This document shows positions 1 through 5,421 of a DNA stretch of 5,421 nucleotides, piece by piece. The stretch's first letter is position 1, and each line of letters opens with the position of its first letter. The notes under the pieces are model-generated. The model was not told the DNA's origin. It did no database searches and saw nothing but the letters and a program-made list of their open reading frames with translations. A program made the translations under genes and the position numbers. Source of the DNA: Gemmatimonadota bacterium (GTDB taxonomy: Bacteria; ARS69); contig JAGQIB010000175.1 of the NCBI GenBank assembly GCA_020431545.1, positions 6,278 through 11,698 on the forward strand, read 5' to 3'.

Positions 1-258
1 TCGCACGATGAACCGCTGGTGACGATCGCCCTCGTTGTCGTCGGGCAGGATTCGATCCACCGTACCGGACGTCTCCACGAGCACGCCCGACTCCTGGTTC
101 GCGAACGCCTCGGCGATCCGGGCGGCCCCGGAATCGACGCCGGTCGCGGGAACGTCCGTGGTGCCGGCCGTGGGCTCGGGCGGCGGCGTGCGGTTCTGCC
201 ACCAGAGGATCGCGGCGGCGACCGCGAGGGCCAGAAAGAGTCGGATCGTCCGGTTCAT
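1..258 (-). CDS. DUF3465-type exported or membrane-anchored protein, N-terminal part (C-terminus outside window)
   Basis: The 86 codons from base 258 to base 1 stay open, and the stop lies outside the window. Residues 2-6 carry two arginines. Residues 7-20 form a hydrophobic stretch ending in two tryptophans, so this is a signal anchor or uncleaved signal peptide with no clear AXA site. Residues 24-45 are a Pro/Thr/Gly-rich linker. From about residue 46 the sequence has the features I associate with the start of DUF3465 proteins: an AFANQESGV segment, a SGTV beta strand, then LPDDNEGDRHQRFIVR at 71-86. In that family, from memory, the segment is followed by an IAHNIDLAPR-like stretch, which here would lie off the left edge. 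The function of DUF3465 is unknown and I propose none. The gene follows the aldolase gene with overlapping codons. ATG at 258 is chosen as start, but the in-frame GTG just before it (261-259) is equally possible and better spaced from the ribosome binding site. Family assignment is by eye. Confidence 0.75.
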   Translation of the reverse strand, partial: MNRTIRLFLALAVAAAILWWQNRTPPPEPTAGTTDVPATGVDSGAARIAEAFANQESGVLVETSGTVDRILPDDNEGDRHQRFIVR

Positions 259-896
259 CACTTGTGTGCTCTCCTCCAGGCGTCGCGGGTGCGCTGCGCG
301 GCACCCTCGACGCTCTCCGGCGTGAACCCGGGCGCGAACACCTCGCTCCCGACGCCGACCGCCACCGCGCCCGCGTCCACGTAGTCGGCGAACGTTTCGA
401 TCGCGGGGCCGCTCGTGGGTACGAGCGGAATGTGTGGCAACGGCCCCCGGATCTTGCGCAGGAAGTCCGGTCCGCCGAGCGGTCCCGACGGGAACACCTT
501 CACGAGCTTCGCGCCGGCGCGATGGGCCGCGAGGATCTCCGTGGCCGATCCGCCACCGGGGATGGCGAGCATTCCGAGTCGGTGTGCCTCCGCGACGACC
601 GCCGGATCCAGGACGGGCGACATCGCGAAGCGGGCGCCGGCCTCCGCCACGGCCCGGACGTCGTCCACCGTGAGCACGGTCCCGGCGCCGACGAGCGCGT
701 CGGCATCGGCGGCCAGCGTGCGGATGGCCTCCAGGGCGCCCGGCGTGGTCAGGGTGATCTCGAGCAGGGGCAGACCGCCGCGGCGGGCGGCGCGACACAG
801 GTCGAGCAGCGGGGCGCCGGCTCCGAGTCGCACCGCGAGGAACACGCCGTCCGCGAGGACGGCCCGGTACGTCGCGTCGATCCGGGAAGCGTTCAT
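258..896 (-). CDS. eda: KDPG/KHG-family class I aldolase (Eda-like)
   Basis: A complete 212-residue protein, the usual length for 2-dehydro-3-deoxy-6-phosphogluconate / 4-hydroxy-2-oxoglutarate aldolases. These cytoplasmic (beta/alpha)8 enzymes cleave KDPG to pyruvate and glyceraldehyde 3-phosphate in the Entner-Doudoroff pathway. Visible landmarks are LEITLTTP (45-52) with Glu46 matching the catalytic glutamate, GAGTVLT (70-76) with Thr73, SPVLDP (93-98), PGGGSATE (113-120), KVFPSG (133-138) with Lys133 as Schiff-base lysine, PTSGP (160-164) in the phosphate-binding loop, and GVGSEVF (181-187). Two positions differ from classical Eda: the arginine four residues after the catalytic Glu is Thr50, and the loop GG is SG. 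The LEITLTT and GVGSEVF segments resemble the galactonate-pathway homologue DgoA as much as Eda. The class is therefore secure, but the natural substrate and the symbol are not. The ATG at 896 has AGGA seven bases upstream. No edd or sugar-kinase gene lies within the window. Confidence 0.9.
   Translation of the reverse strand: MNASRIDATYRAVLADGVFLAVRLGAGAPLLDLCRAARRGGLPLLEITLTTPGALEAIRTLAADADALVGAGTVLTVDDVRAVAEAGARFAMSPVLDPAVVAEAHRLGMLAIPGGGSATEILAAHRAGAKLVKVFPSGPLGGPDFLRKIRGPLPHIPLVPTSGPAIETFADYVDAGAVAVGVGSEVFAPGFTPESVEGAAQRTRDAWRRAHK
259..277 (-). promoter_or_regulatory. Ribosome binding site and overlapping GTGATG start for the DUF3465-type gene
   Basis: On the minus strand, GGAGGAG (277-271) lies inside the last codons of the aldolase gene (the Trp-Arg-Arg codons near its end). 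It is 9 bases before an in-frame GTG (261-259) and 12 before ATG (258-256). The aldolase stop TGA (260-258) is embedded in GTGATG, so the two reading frames overlap by 4 bases (GTG start) or 1 base (ATG start). This geometry is typical of translationally coupled genes and implies a shared mRNA. Which start is used cannot be decided from sequence. Confidence 0.7.
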
Positions 897-1020
897 GACG
901 GGATCCTACGGGAACGGCGGAGCGGCGGCGAGAGCGAAGCGCCACGCAGACGAGATCCGCGCGGCGGTGTCCGCTCGCGTCCCCGTTCGGTGCTATCCTC
1001 CCCCGCCTCCGGGAGGAACC
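897..1020. promoter_or_regulatory. Divergent intergenic region with candidate priA promoter
   Basis: These 124 bases separate the leftward aldolase gene from rightward priA and must hold both start signals. On the plus strand, TGCTATCCT (991-999) looks like an extended -10 element (TG-n-TATCCT). GGGAGGA (1011-1017) is the priA ribosome binding site, and the implied leader is only about 15 bases. No convincing -35 hexamer is visible at the expected distance. For the minus strand the only clear signal is AGGA within GTAGGATCC just before the aldolase ATG. Its TAGGAT could alternatively be a -10 box for an almost leaderless mRNA. No operator-like inverted repeat stands out. Confidence 0.4.
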
Positions 1021-3492
1021 GTGTCCGTACTCACCTCGCCCGCGCCCCGCCTCCGCGAGCCGAACGTCGCGGGTGCGATCGCCGACGTCGCGCTGCCGGT
1101 TCCCGTGCGCTCCACGTTCGCGTACCGGATTCCGGAGGCGATGCGGCCGCGCCTGCGCACGGGGTGTCGTGTTCTAGTCCCCTTCGGATCGCGCTTGCAG
1201 CTCGGCTTCGTGGTCGGGTTCGATCCGCCGGATGCGCCGGCCGAGCTCAAGTCCATCCACACGCAGGTGGATCTCCGACCTCTCGCGGACGACGAGCTCT
1301 TGACCCTGACCCGCTGGCTCGCGGAACGCACGCTGTGTTCCTGGGGGGAGGCGCTCAAGGCGTCGCTGCCGGGATTCTCCGCGCCGAAGCGCGAAAAGGT
1401 GCTCTCGCTCGGCAAGTCCGCGACCGCGGATCTGTTCGGCGCCATGGCGCAGGCGTCGGTGGCGGATCGCATCGTCGACGTCGTGGGGGAGAGCGGAGAG
1501 CTGTCGCTGTCGTCGCTCGCGCGGGCGCTCGGAGTGCGCGCCACCGAGTTGAAGGACGAGCTGCAGCGACTCGTGCGCTCGAAGCGATTGCGTCTCGCGG
1601 AGCGCGTGTCGGAGCCGGCGCCGGCGGGGCCCCCACGATGGAAGGTCGTGCGTCTCGCCGAGGGGGCGGACGAGGACGAGCTCGAGTCGCTCGCCCGTCG
1701 CGCACCGGTGCAGGCGCGTTGCGTGGAGCACCTGCGCGAGGCGGGCGGCGAGATGCCGCTGCGCGATCTCGCGGAGGCGGTCGCGGGGGCGCGACCCGCG
1801 GTGAAACGTCTCGCGGAACGTGGCCTCGCGGCGGTGGCGATGGAGGAATGGGAGGGGCGGGGCGGTGAGCACGTCGTACGGGTCGCGCGGCCGACTCCGA
1901 ACCCGGATCAGGCGGCCGCGATCGAGCGGATCACGGCGGCGCTGCGCGAGGGCGCGAACACGTCGTTCCTGCTGCACGGCGTGACCGGAAGCGGCAAGAC
2001 CGAGGTGTACCTGCGCGCGATGGAGGAGGCGCGCCGGCTCGGCAGGCAATCCATCATCCTCGTGCCGGAGATCACGCTCACGCCGCAGACGGTCGCCCGC
2101 CTGCGCGGGCGATTCGGCGGTCGCGCCGCCGTGCTGCACTCGCGCCTCTCCGACTCGGAGCGACGTCGCACCTGGTGGGCCGCCCGCCAGGGCCGATTCG
2201 ACGTGGTGCTCGGTCCGCGCTCGGCGATCTTCACGCCGCTCCCCGCGCTCGGCCTCGTGGTGATCGACGAGGAGCACGACGGAGCGTACAAGCAGGAGGA
2301 CGCGCCGCGTTACCACGCGCGTGACGTCGCGCTCGAACGCGCCCGACGCTGCGGCGCGGTGGTGGTGCTCGGCACCGCCACGCCGGACATGGAGACGTAC
2401 ACGTCGGCGGAGGCGGGAGAGCACGAGCTGCTCCGCCTGCCGGCGCGCGTGTCGAGCCTGCCTCTGCCGGGTGTCCGACTCGTGGACGTGCGCGCCGAGC
2501 GCGGACTGTTTTCGCCCGAGCTCGTGGCCGCCATCCGGGATCGCGTGGGACGCAAGGAGCAGGTGATCCTGTTCCTCAACCGGCGCGGTTTCAGCCCGTT
2601 CGTGCAGTGCGTGGGATGCGGGGACCCGATCCGCTGCGGCCAGTGTGCCGTGTCGCTCACGTGGCACAAACCCGAGAATGCGCTCCGCTGCCACTACTGC
2701 GACCACGAGGAACCGATGCCGGACGCGTGCCCGAGCTGCGGCGGCAAGCTGTTCCAGCGCGGCGCGGGCACGCAGCGCGTGGAGGAAGAGCTCGCCGCCG
2801 CGATTCCCGGCGCGCGGATCGCGCGGCTCGATTCGGATTCCGTGCGTCGCGTGGGCGCGCACGAGGAGATCCTCGGCCGCTTCCTCGAAGGGGAGATCGA
2901 CATCCTGCTCGGCACCCAGATGGTCGCGAAGGGACTCGACTTCCCGCGCGTGACGCTGGTCGGCGTGATCAACGCGGACACCGGACTCCACCTGCCGGAC
3001 TGGCGCGCGACCGAGCGGACGTTTCAGCTGCTCGCGCAGGTGTCGGGCCGCGCGGGTCGCAGCGAGCTCGGCGGCGAGGTGCTCGTCCAGACCCGGTGTC
3101 CGGGGCACGCGTGCCTGAAGGCCGCCGCCGCGCACGACGACGCCGCGTTCCGGGAGGAGGAGATCCCCCAGCGGCGGGAGCTGCGTTATCCGCCGTTCGC
3201 GCGGCTCGCCGCGATCCTCGTGCGCGGGCCGAGCCTGCCGCGAGTGGAGCGTGCCGCGGAGGAGATCGCCCGGCGGATCGAGGCCTGCGAGAGCGAGGCG
3301 CGGGGCTGGCTGCGCGTGCTGGGACCGGCGGAGGCCGCCCTTGCGCGCCTGCGCGGCAAGCACCGGGTGCGAATCCTCGTGAAGGGCGAGCATCGGGAGG
3401 ACGTGCGCCACGCCGCGGCCCGCGCGATCGAGCCCCCCGGTTTCCCCGGGGTCGAGGTGATCGTCGACGTCGATCCGATGGACATGCTGTAG
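1021..3492 (+). CDS. priA: Primosomal protein N' (replication restart DNA helicase PriA)
   Basis: An 823-residue superfamily 2 helicase that reloads the replisome at stalled forks; E. coli PriA has 732 residues and B. subtilis about 805. The N-terminal 3'-DNA-binding domain (about 15-115) begins at AIADVALPVPVRSTFAYRIP. Winged-helix-like segments lie at about 142-200 and 226-280. The helicase core starts at PNPDQ (293-297) and contains Walker A GVTGSGKT (320-327), VPEITLTPQ (348-356), GPRSAIF (397-403), Walker B DEEHD (416-420) and GTATPDMET (451-459). Eight cysteines at 530, 533, 539, 542, 557, 560, 570 and 573 form the two zinc sites inserted in lobe 2. GTQMVAKG (631-638) and QVSGRAGR (673-680) follow, and the protein ends in the family-typical DVDPMDML. 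All catalytic residues are present. The reading frame stays open upstream to 415, but the GTG at 1021 is chosen because GGGAGGA precedes it by 3 bases and homology starts just after it. The spacing is slightly short. Confidence 0.97.
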   Translation: MSVLTSPAPRLREPNVAGAIADVALPVPVRSTFAYRIPEAMRPRLRTGCRVLVPFGSRLQLGFVVGFDPPDAPAELKSIHTQVDLRPLADDELLTLTRWLAERTLCSWGEALKASLPGFSAPKREKVLSLGKSATADLFGAMAQASVADRIVDVVGESGELSLSSLARALGVRATELKDELQRLVRSKRLRLAERVSEPAPAGPPRWKVVRLAEGADEDELESLARRAPVQARCVEHLREAGGEMPLRDLAEAVAGARPAVKRLAERGLAAVAMEEWEGRGGEHVVRVARPTPNPDQAAAIERITAALREGANTSFLLHGVTGSGKTEVYLRAMEEARRLGRQSIILVPEITLTPQTVARLRGRFGGRAAVLHSRLSDSERRRTWWAARQGRFDVVLGPRSAIFTPLPALGLVVIDEEHDGAYKQEDAPRYHARDVALERARRCGAVVVLGTATPDMETYTSAEAGEHELLRLPARVSSLPLPGVRLVDVRAERGLFSPELVAAIRDRVGRKEQVILFLNRRGFSPFVQCVGCGDPIRCGQCAVSLTWHKPENALRCHYCDHEEPMPDACPSCGGKLFQRGAGTQRVEEELAAAIPGARIARLDSDSVRRVGAHEEILGRFLEGEIDILLGTQMVAKGLDFPRVTLVGVINADTGLHLPDWRATERTFQLLAQVSGRAGRSELGGEVLVQTRCPGHACLKAAAAHDDAAFREEEIPQRRELRYPPFARLAAILVRGPSLPRVERAAEEIARRIEACESEARGWLRVLGPAEAALARLRGKHRVRILVKGEHREDVRHAAARAIEPPGFPGVEVIVDVDPMDML

Positions 3493-3510
3493 GCCGAATC
3501 CGGCCGGTTT
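3492..3510 (+). terminator. Weak GC hairpin after priA, possible terminator
   Basis: GGCCG (3492-3496) and CGGCC (3501-3505) can pair around an AATC loop, followed by GGTTT. The stem starts at the last base of the priA stop codon. It is only five base pairs long and the T-tract is just three bases. An alternative pairing, CCGGC (3500-3504) with GCCGG (3512-3516), competes with it. In DNA this GC-rich such hairpins arise easily by chance, so this is a weak call. Confidence 0.2.
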
Positions 3511-3531
3511 CGCCGGGGGTCGCGCGGCGGT

Positions 3532-3553
3532 TACACTCGCGACAACCGGGAGG
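3532..3553 (+). promoter_or_regulatory. Candidate -10 box and ribosome binding site of the secreted-protein gene
   Basis: TACACT (3532-3537) resembles a -10 hexamer and lies 22 bases before the ATG at 3560. This is nearly the same distance as TATCCT before priA (21 bases). GGGAGG (3548-3553) is a strong ribosome binding site six bases before the ATG, which settles that start. No clear -35 is visible; TTCGCC (3509-3514) sits at the right distance but matches poorly. Confidence 0.4.
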
Positions 3554-3559
3554 CGGATC

Positions 3560-4450
3560 ATGCGAATCGGAATCACGCTCGTGGCGGCCGGGCTGGCGAT
3601 CGCGTCGCCGGCGTTCGCGCAGTCGTTCAACGTGGACTTCGGATCCGGAAACGCGCCGGGCGCCGCCTACGCCGCGGTCGGCGCGAGCGGCGCCTGGAAT
3701 CTCGTGGGAGTGTTGCCGCCCGCGCAGCGGCAGTCGCTGATCAGCCTGCAGGGCGGACCCTCGAACGCGCGCATCTACATGATCGGCGGGACCGCGCTCC
3801 TCGAATCGGACGATCCGCTCACCACCGGCGACGACGAATCGCTGCTCGACGACATGCTCATCGGCTTCAACGATCCCGTGGATGTGTGCGTGTGGGTCGA
3901 AGGGCTCACGAACGGCACGTACGGCGTGGTGCTGTACGCGATGACGCCGAACGAGGCGGCGCGAACCTGCCGCACGCGCGTGGACGATTCGCCGCAGCCT
4001 CCCACGGAGGTCGGCGGCGCGTGGCCCGGGCAGCACGAAGAGCTCGTGACCTACTCGACGTTCTCCGTCGGCGTCACGAACGGCACCATCGGTCTGCACT
4101 CGGGGCTCTGGGGCGCGAACTTCCAGTCCGGCCTGAACGGCCTCCAGCTGGTCGACCTGAGCGGAACGTCGGCGCCGCTCGACGTTCCCGAGGGCGCATC
4201 GCTCCGCACGTATCCGAATCCGTCGCGCGCCGCGCAACGTCTCGAGTGGCGCGGCGCGGGCCCGCTCGAGATCGTCGACGTTTCCGGGCGCGTGGTCTGG
4301 AGCACGCCGGGAGTTGCCACGACCGAGGGGCGCATCACCCGCTGGGACGGCACGGATCGCGCGGGACGTCGCGTGCCCGCGGGTGTGTACTTCGCGCGCG
4401 TGGGCGGCAGTGAACGGACCGAAGCGATCAAGCTGATCCGTCTGGACTGA
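3560..4450 (+). CDS. Secreted protein with beta-rich N-terminal domain and C-terminal FlgD/Por-sorting-like tail
   Basis: A 296-residue exported protein of unknown function. Residues 1-20 are a typical Sec signal peptide: Arg2, a hydrophobic core, and cleavage after AFA before Gln21. The mature N-terminus (SFNVDFGSG) and the later LTNGTYGVVLYAM (116-128), VTNGTIGL (172-179) and LNGLQLVDL (192-200) pattern resembles beta-sandwich domains of malectin/carbohydrate-binding type. That resemblance is by pattern only and no ligand can be named. Two cysteines (110 and 137) could form a disulfide outside the cytoplasm. Residues 214-296 form a separate module: YPNPS (218-222), VDVSGRVV (239-246), WDGTDRAGR (262-270) and VPAGVYFARV (272-281). 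This is the hallmark order of FlgD-Ig-like and type IX (Por) sorting tails, which direct export to the outer surface in some FCB-group bacteria. Whether this organism has that machinery is not visible here. The start is fixed by GGGAGG six bases upstream and by the signal peptide. The gene lies 67 bases after priA and is functionally unrelated to it. Confidence 0.85.
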   Translation: MRIGITLVAAGLAIASPAFAQSFNVDFGSGNAPGAAYAAVGASGAWNLVGVLPPAQRQSLISLQGGPSNARIYMIGGTALLESDDPLTTGDDESLLDDMLIGFNDPVDVCVWVEGLTNGTYGVVLYAMTPNEAARTCRTRVDDSPQPPTEVGGAWPGQHEELVTYSTFSVGVTNGTIGLHSGLWGANFQSGLNGLQLVDLSGTSAPLDVPEGASLRTYPNPSRAAQRLEWRGAGPLEIVDVSGRVVWSTPGVATTEGRITRWDGTDRAGRRVPAGVYFARVGGSERTEAIKLIRLD

Positions 4451-4540
4451 TCGCCCGGGGCCGGCCGGGTCGGAGCTCCGGCGCGGTATCATCGTCGGAT
4501 CGCGCGCCCTCTGTCCGAGGACCGCATCCCCGGAGTCCGC
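4451..4540 (+). promoter_or_regulatory. Intergenic region with hairpin, 10-bp palindrome and candidate promoter
   Basis: Three signals follow one another in this 90-base gap. CCCGG (4454-4458) and CCGGG (4465-4469) can form a five-pair hairpin with a six-base loop just after the upstream stop, but no T-tract follows, so termination there is doubtful. CGGAGCTCCG (4471-4480) is a perfect 10-base palindrome. TATCAT (4487-4492) matches the -10 consensus at five of six positions. The palindrome would fall in the spacer between -35 and -10, a position where repressors often bind, though chance is a fair alternative. GGAG (4532-4535) is the ribosome binding site, five bases before the ATG at 4541. 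Confidence 0.4.
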
Positions 4541-5421
4541 ATGAGAACCGCCCCGTCCCGGCTCGTCCCGCTCGGGCTCGCCGCCTGCACCGTCTCGTTC
4601 CTGATCGCGCTCGGCCCGGGGCCGGGCGACGGGCCCTCGGCGTCGACGCCGTCGCCCTCCGTGTCGGGCGCGTCATTGCGCCGGTCGCCGGAGACCGACT
4701 TCGAGCGCGAGCCCGAACGTGGCCCCGACCTCATTCGCGAGTACTTTCGCCGCTGGCACGACCCCGCGCCGGCCGATCTCGATCCGGCCACGGTGAGTCG
4801 CCTCCGCGCGGAGATCCGCGCACTCGGGGAGACCGTGGGGCGTGGCGACGAAGCGCCCTGGACGTGCTCCGGGCCGTTCGGACTCGCCACGGCGCCCGGC
4901 GGGACCTACAGCGGGCGCATCCTGGATCTCGACGCCGGAGTCGGCGGGCTGCGCGCCGTCGCCGCGGCGAGCGGTGGCGTGTGGACGCGCGACGGAGAGG
5001 GTTGGCAGGCCCGCACCGACGCGTTGCCGAGTCAGTGGATCGGCAGCCTCGACGTGCACCCGGGCGATCCGGACGTGATGCTCGCCGGCACCGGCGAGCC
5101 GTTCCTCCGCGCGGGAGCCGGCCTCTTCAAGACGACGGACGGTGGCGCCACCTGGACGAACCGGCCGATGTCCCCGCCGCCCGCCACCTGCTTTCGCGTG
5201 CGCTGGGCCGCGAACGGAGCCACGGTGCACGGCGCGTTCGATCTCGGCTACTACCGATCCACGAACGGCGGCGACACGTGGACCCGCCTTCTGGATCTCG
5301 GGGCTTGGCCCTCGGATCTCGCGTTGCACCCGACCGACCCGTCCGTGCTGTATCTCACGATCTGGGGCCAGGGCGTGTTCCGGTCCGTGAACGGCGGGAC
5401 GATCTGGAACGAGCTGCCGAG
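4541..5421 (+). CDS. Asp-box (BNR/VPS10-like) beta-propeller exported protein, 3' end outside window
   Basis: The frame is open from ATG 4541 to the window edge: 293 residues with no stop. Arg2, Arg7 and a hydrophobic stretch at about 8-25 indicate export. LAAC (13-16) fits a lipobox, but the residues after Cys16 remain hydrophobic, so a type I signal or membrane anchor is as likely. Residues 28-105 are a Pro/Ser-rich then charged, probably non-propeller segment. The propeller starts near WTCSGPFG (107-114) with SGRI (124-127), followed by HPGDPD (173-178) and GTGE (183-186). Asp boxes of the S/T-x-D/N-x-G-x-x-W type lie at 198-205, 240-247 and 282-289, with a degenerate one at 149-155. This is the pattern of sialidase/sortilin-like proteins annotated as glycosyl hydrolase, BNR-repeat or VPS10-domain proteins. 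Asp boxes are structural turns, so they do not prove enzyme activity, and no catalytic residues can be assigned. The C-terminus is missing; a sorting tail like that of the upstream gene would be expected but is not seen. The start is supported by GGAG five bases upstream. Confidence 0.85.
   Translation, partial: MRTAPSRLVPLGLAACTVSFLIALGPGPGDGPSASTPSPSVSGASLRRSPETDFEREPERGPDLIREYFRRWHDPAPADLDPATVSRLRAEIRALGETVGRGDEAPWTCSGPFGLATAPGGTYSGRILDLDAGVGGLRAVAAASGGVWTRDGEGWQARTDALPSQWIGSLDVHPGDPDVMLAGTGEPFLRAGAGLFKTTDGGATWTNRPMSPPPATCFRVRWAANGATVHGAFDLGYYRSTNGGDTWTRLLDLGAWPSDLALHPTDPSVLYLTIWGQGVFRSVNGGTIWNELP
5132..5407 (+). repeat. Three Asp-box repeats at 42-residue spacing
   Basis: TTDGGATW, STNGGDTW and SVNGGTIW are encoded at residues 198, 240 and 282 of the propeller protein, exactly 42 residues (126 bases) apart. 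The Asp of the first box is Asn in the next two. HPGDPD (173-178) and HPTDPS (263-268) mark equivalent strands in nonconsecutive blades. The repeats are similar at protein level only. The DNA between boxes has diverged, so they look like old propeller blades rather than a recent duplication. Confidence 0.8.

Noticed and set aside
19..384. Plus-strand frames in the first 400 bases as genes
   Set aside because: The minus strand carries a signal anchor, DUF3465-like residues and the aldolase end; the plus-strand translations show no domain.
415..1020. 202-codon upstream extension of the priA frame
   Set aside because: It runs antisense through the aldolase gene, has low-complexity sequence without PriA homology, and the GTG at 1021 has its own ribosome binding site.
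264..1868. Long plus-strand open frame (534 codons) across the aldolase gene and early priA
   Set aside because: The translation is Arg/Gly-rich low complexity, antisense to the aldolase and out of frame with priA; no domain or ribosome binding site supports it.
3493..3559. Operon linking priA to the downstream secreted-protein gene
   Set aside because: The gap of 67 bases holds a candidate promoter and a weak hairpin, and the functions are unrelated. Read-through cannot be excluded but is not supported.
1174..3630. Very long antisense open frame (818 codons) opposite priA
   Set aside because: It is rich in Arg, His, Ala and Leu with no recognisable domain. It exists because GC-rich third positions of priA suppress stops on the other strand.
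2969..4492. Antisense open frame (507 codons) opposite late priA and the secreted-protein gene
   Set aside because: Its composition is an Arg/Pro/Ala shadow, and both sense-strand genes it opposes have clear motifs, signals and ribosome binding sites.
4541..4600. Firm lipoprotein call for the propeller protein
   Set aside because: LAAC fits a lipobox, but the hydrophobic core before it is short and hydrophobic residues continue after Cys16, so type I cleavage or a membrane anchor is equally plausible.
4673..5329. Minus-strand open frames opposite the propeller gene
   Set aside because: The plus frame has periodic Asp boxes and an export signal, while the minus translations are Arg/Gly/Ala-rich without pattern.

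Overview
This is a high-GC bacterial window with five protein genes: two on the minus strand and three on the plus strand. Two of them are cut by the window edges. I see no tRNA, rRNA, CRISPR array, insertion sequence or attachment site. The lineage cannot be fixed from the sequence. A secreted protein with a FlgD/Por-sorting-like C-terminal tail, next to an Asp-box propeller protein in very GC-rich DNA, suggests an uncultured FCB-related or Eisenbacteria-like bacterium. That is an inference, not an identification.

Left part (1-896, minus strand): a KDPG/KHG-type class I aldolase gene (eda-like, 896 to 258) runs directly into a gene for a membrane-anchored or exported DUF3465-type protein (258 leftwards, cut at base 1). 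The two genes overlap at GTGATG and are probably co-transcribed and translationally coupled. The aldolase keeps the Schiff-base lysine but differs from classical Eda at a carboxylate-binding position and in the phosphate loop.

Middle (897-3492): a short divergent intergenic region leads to priA on the plus strand (GTG start at 1021). It encodes an 823-residue replication-restart helicase with all helicase motifs and the eight zinc-binding cysteines, and apparently two winged-helix-like segments before the helicase core.

Right part (3493-5421, plus strand): two genes for exported proteins. The first is a 296-residue protein with a signal peptide, a beta-rich domain of malectin/jelly-roll character and a C-terminal FlgD-like tail. 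The second runs off the window. It is an Asp-box (BNR/VPS10-type) beta-propeller protein with three boxes spaced exactly 42 residues apart. It has no stop codon before base 5421.

Each plus-strand gene has a TA-C-T-type candidate -10 box upstream and a purine-rich ribosome binding site. The three therefore look like separate transcription units rather than one operon. Nothing here amounts to a clear new multi-gene system. The points most worth a second look are the altered aldolase active site, the aldolase-DUF3465 coupling, and the pair of secreted proteins after priA.
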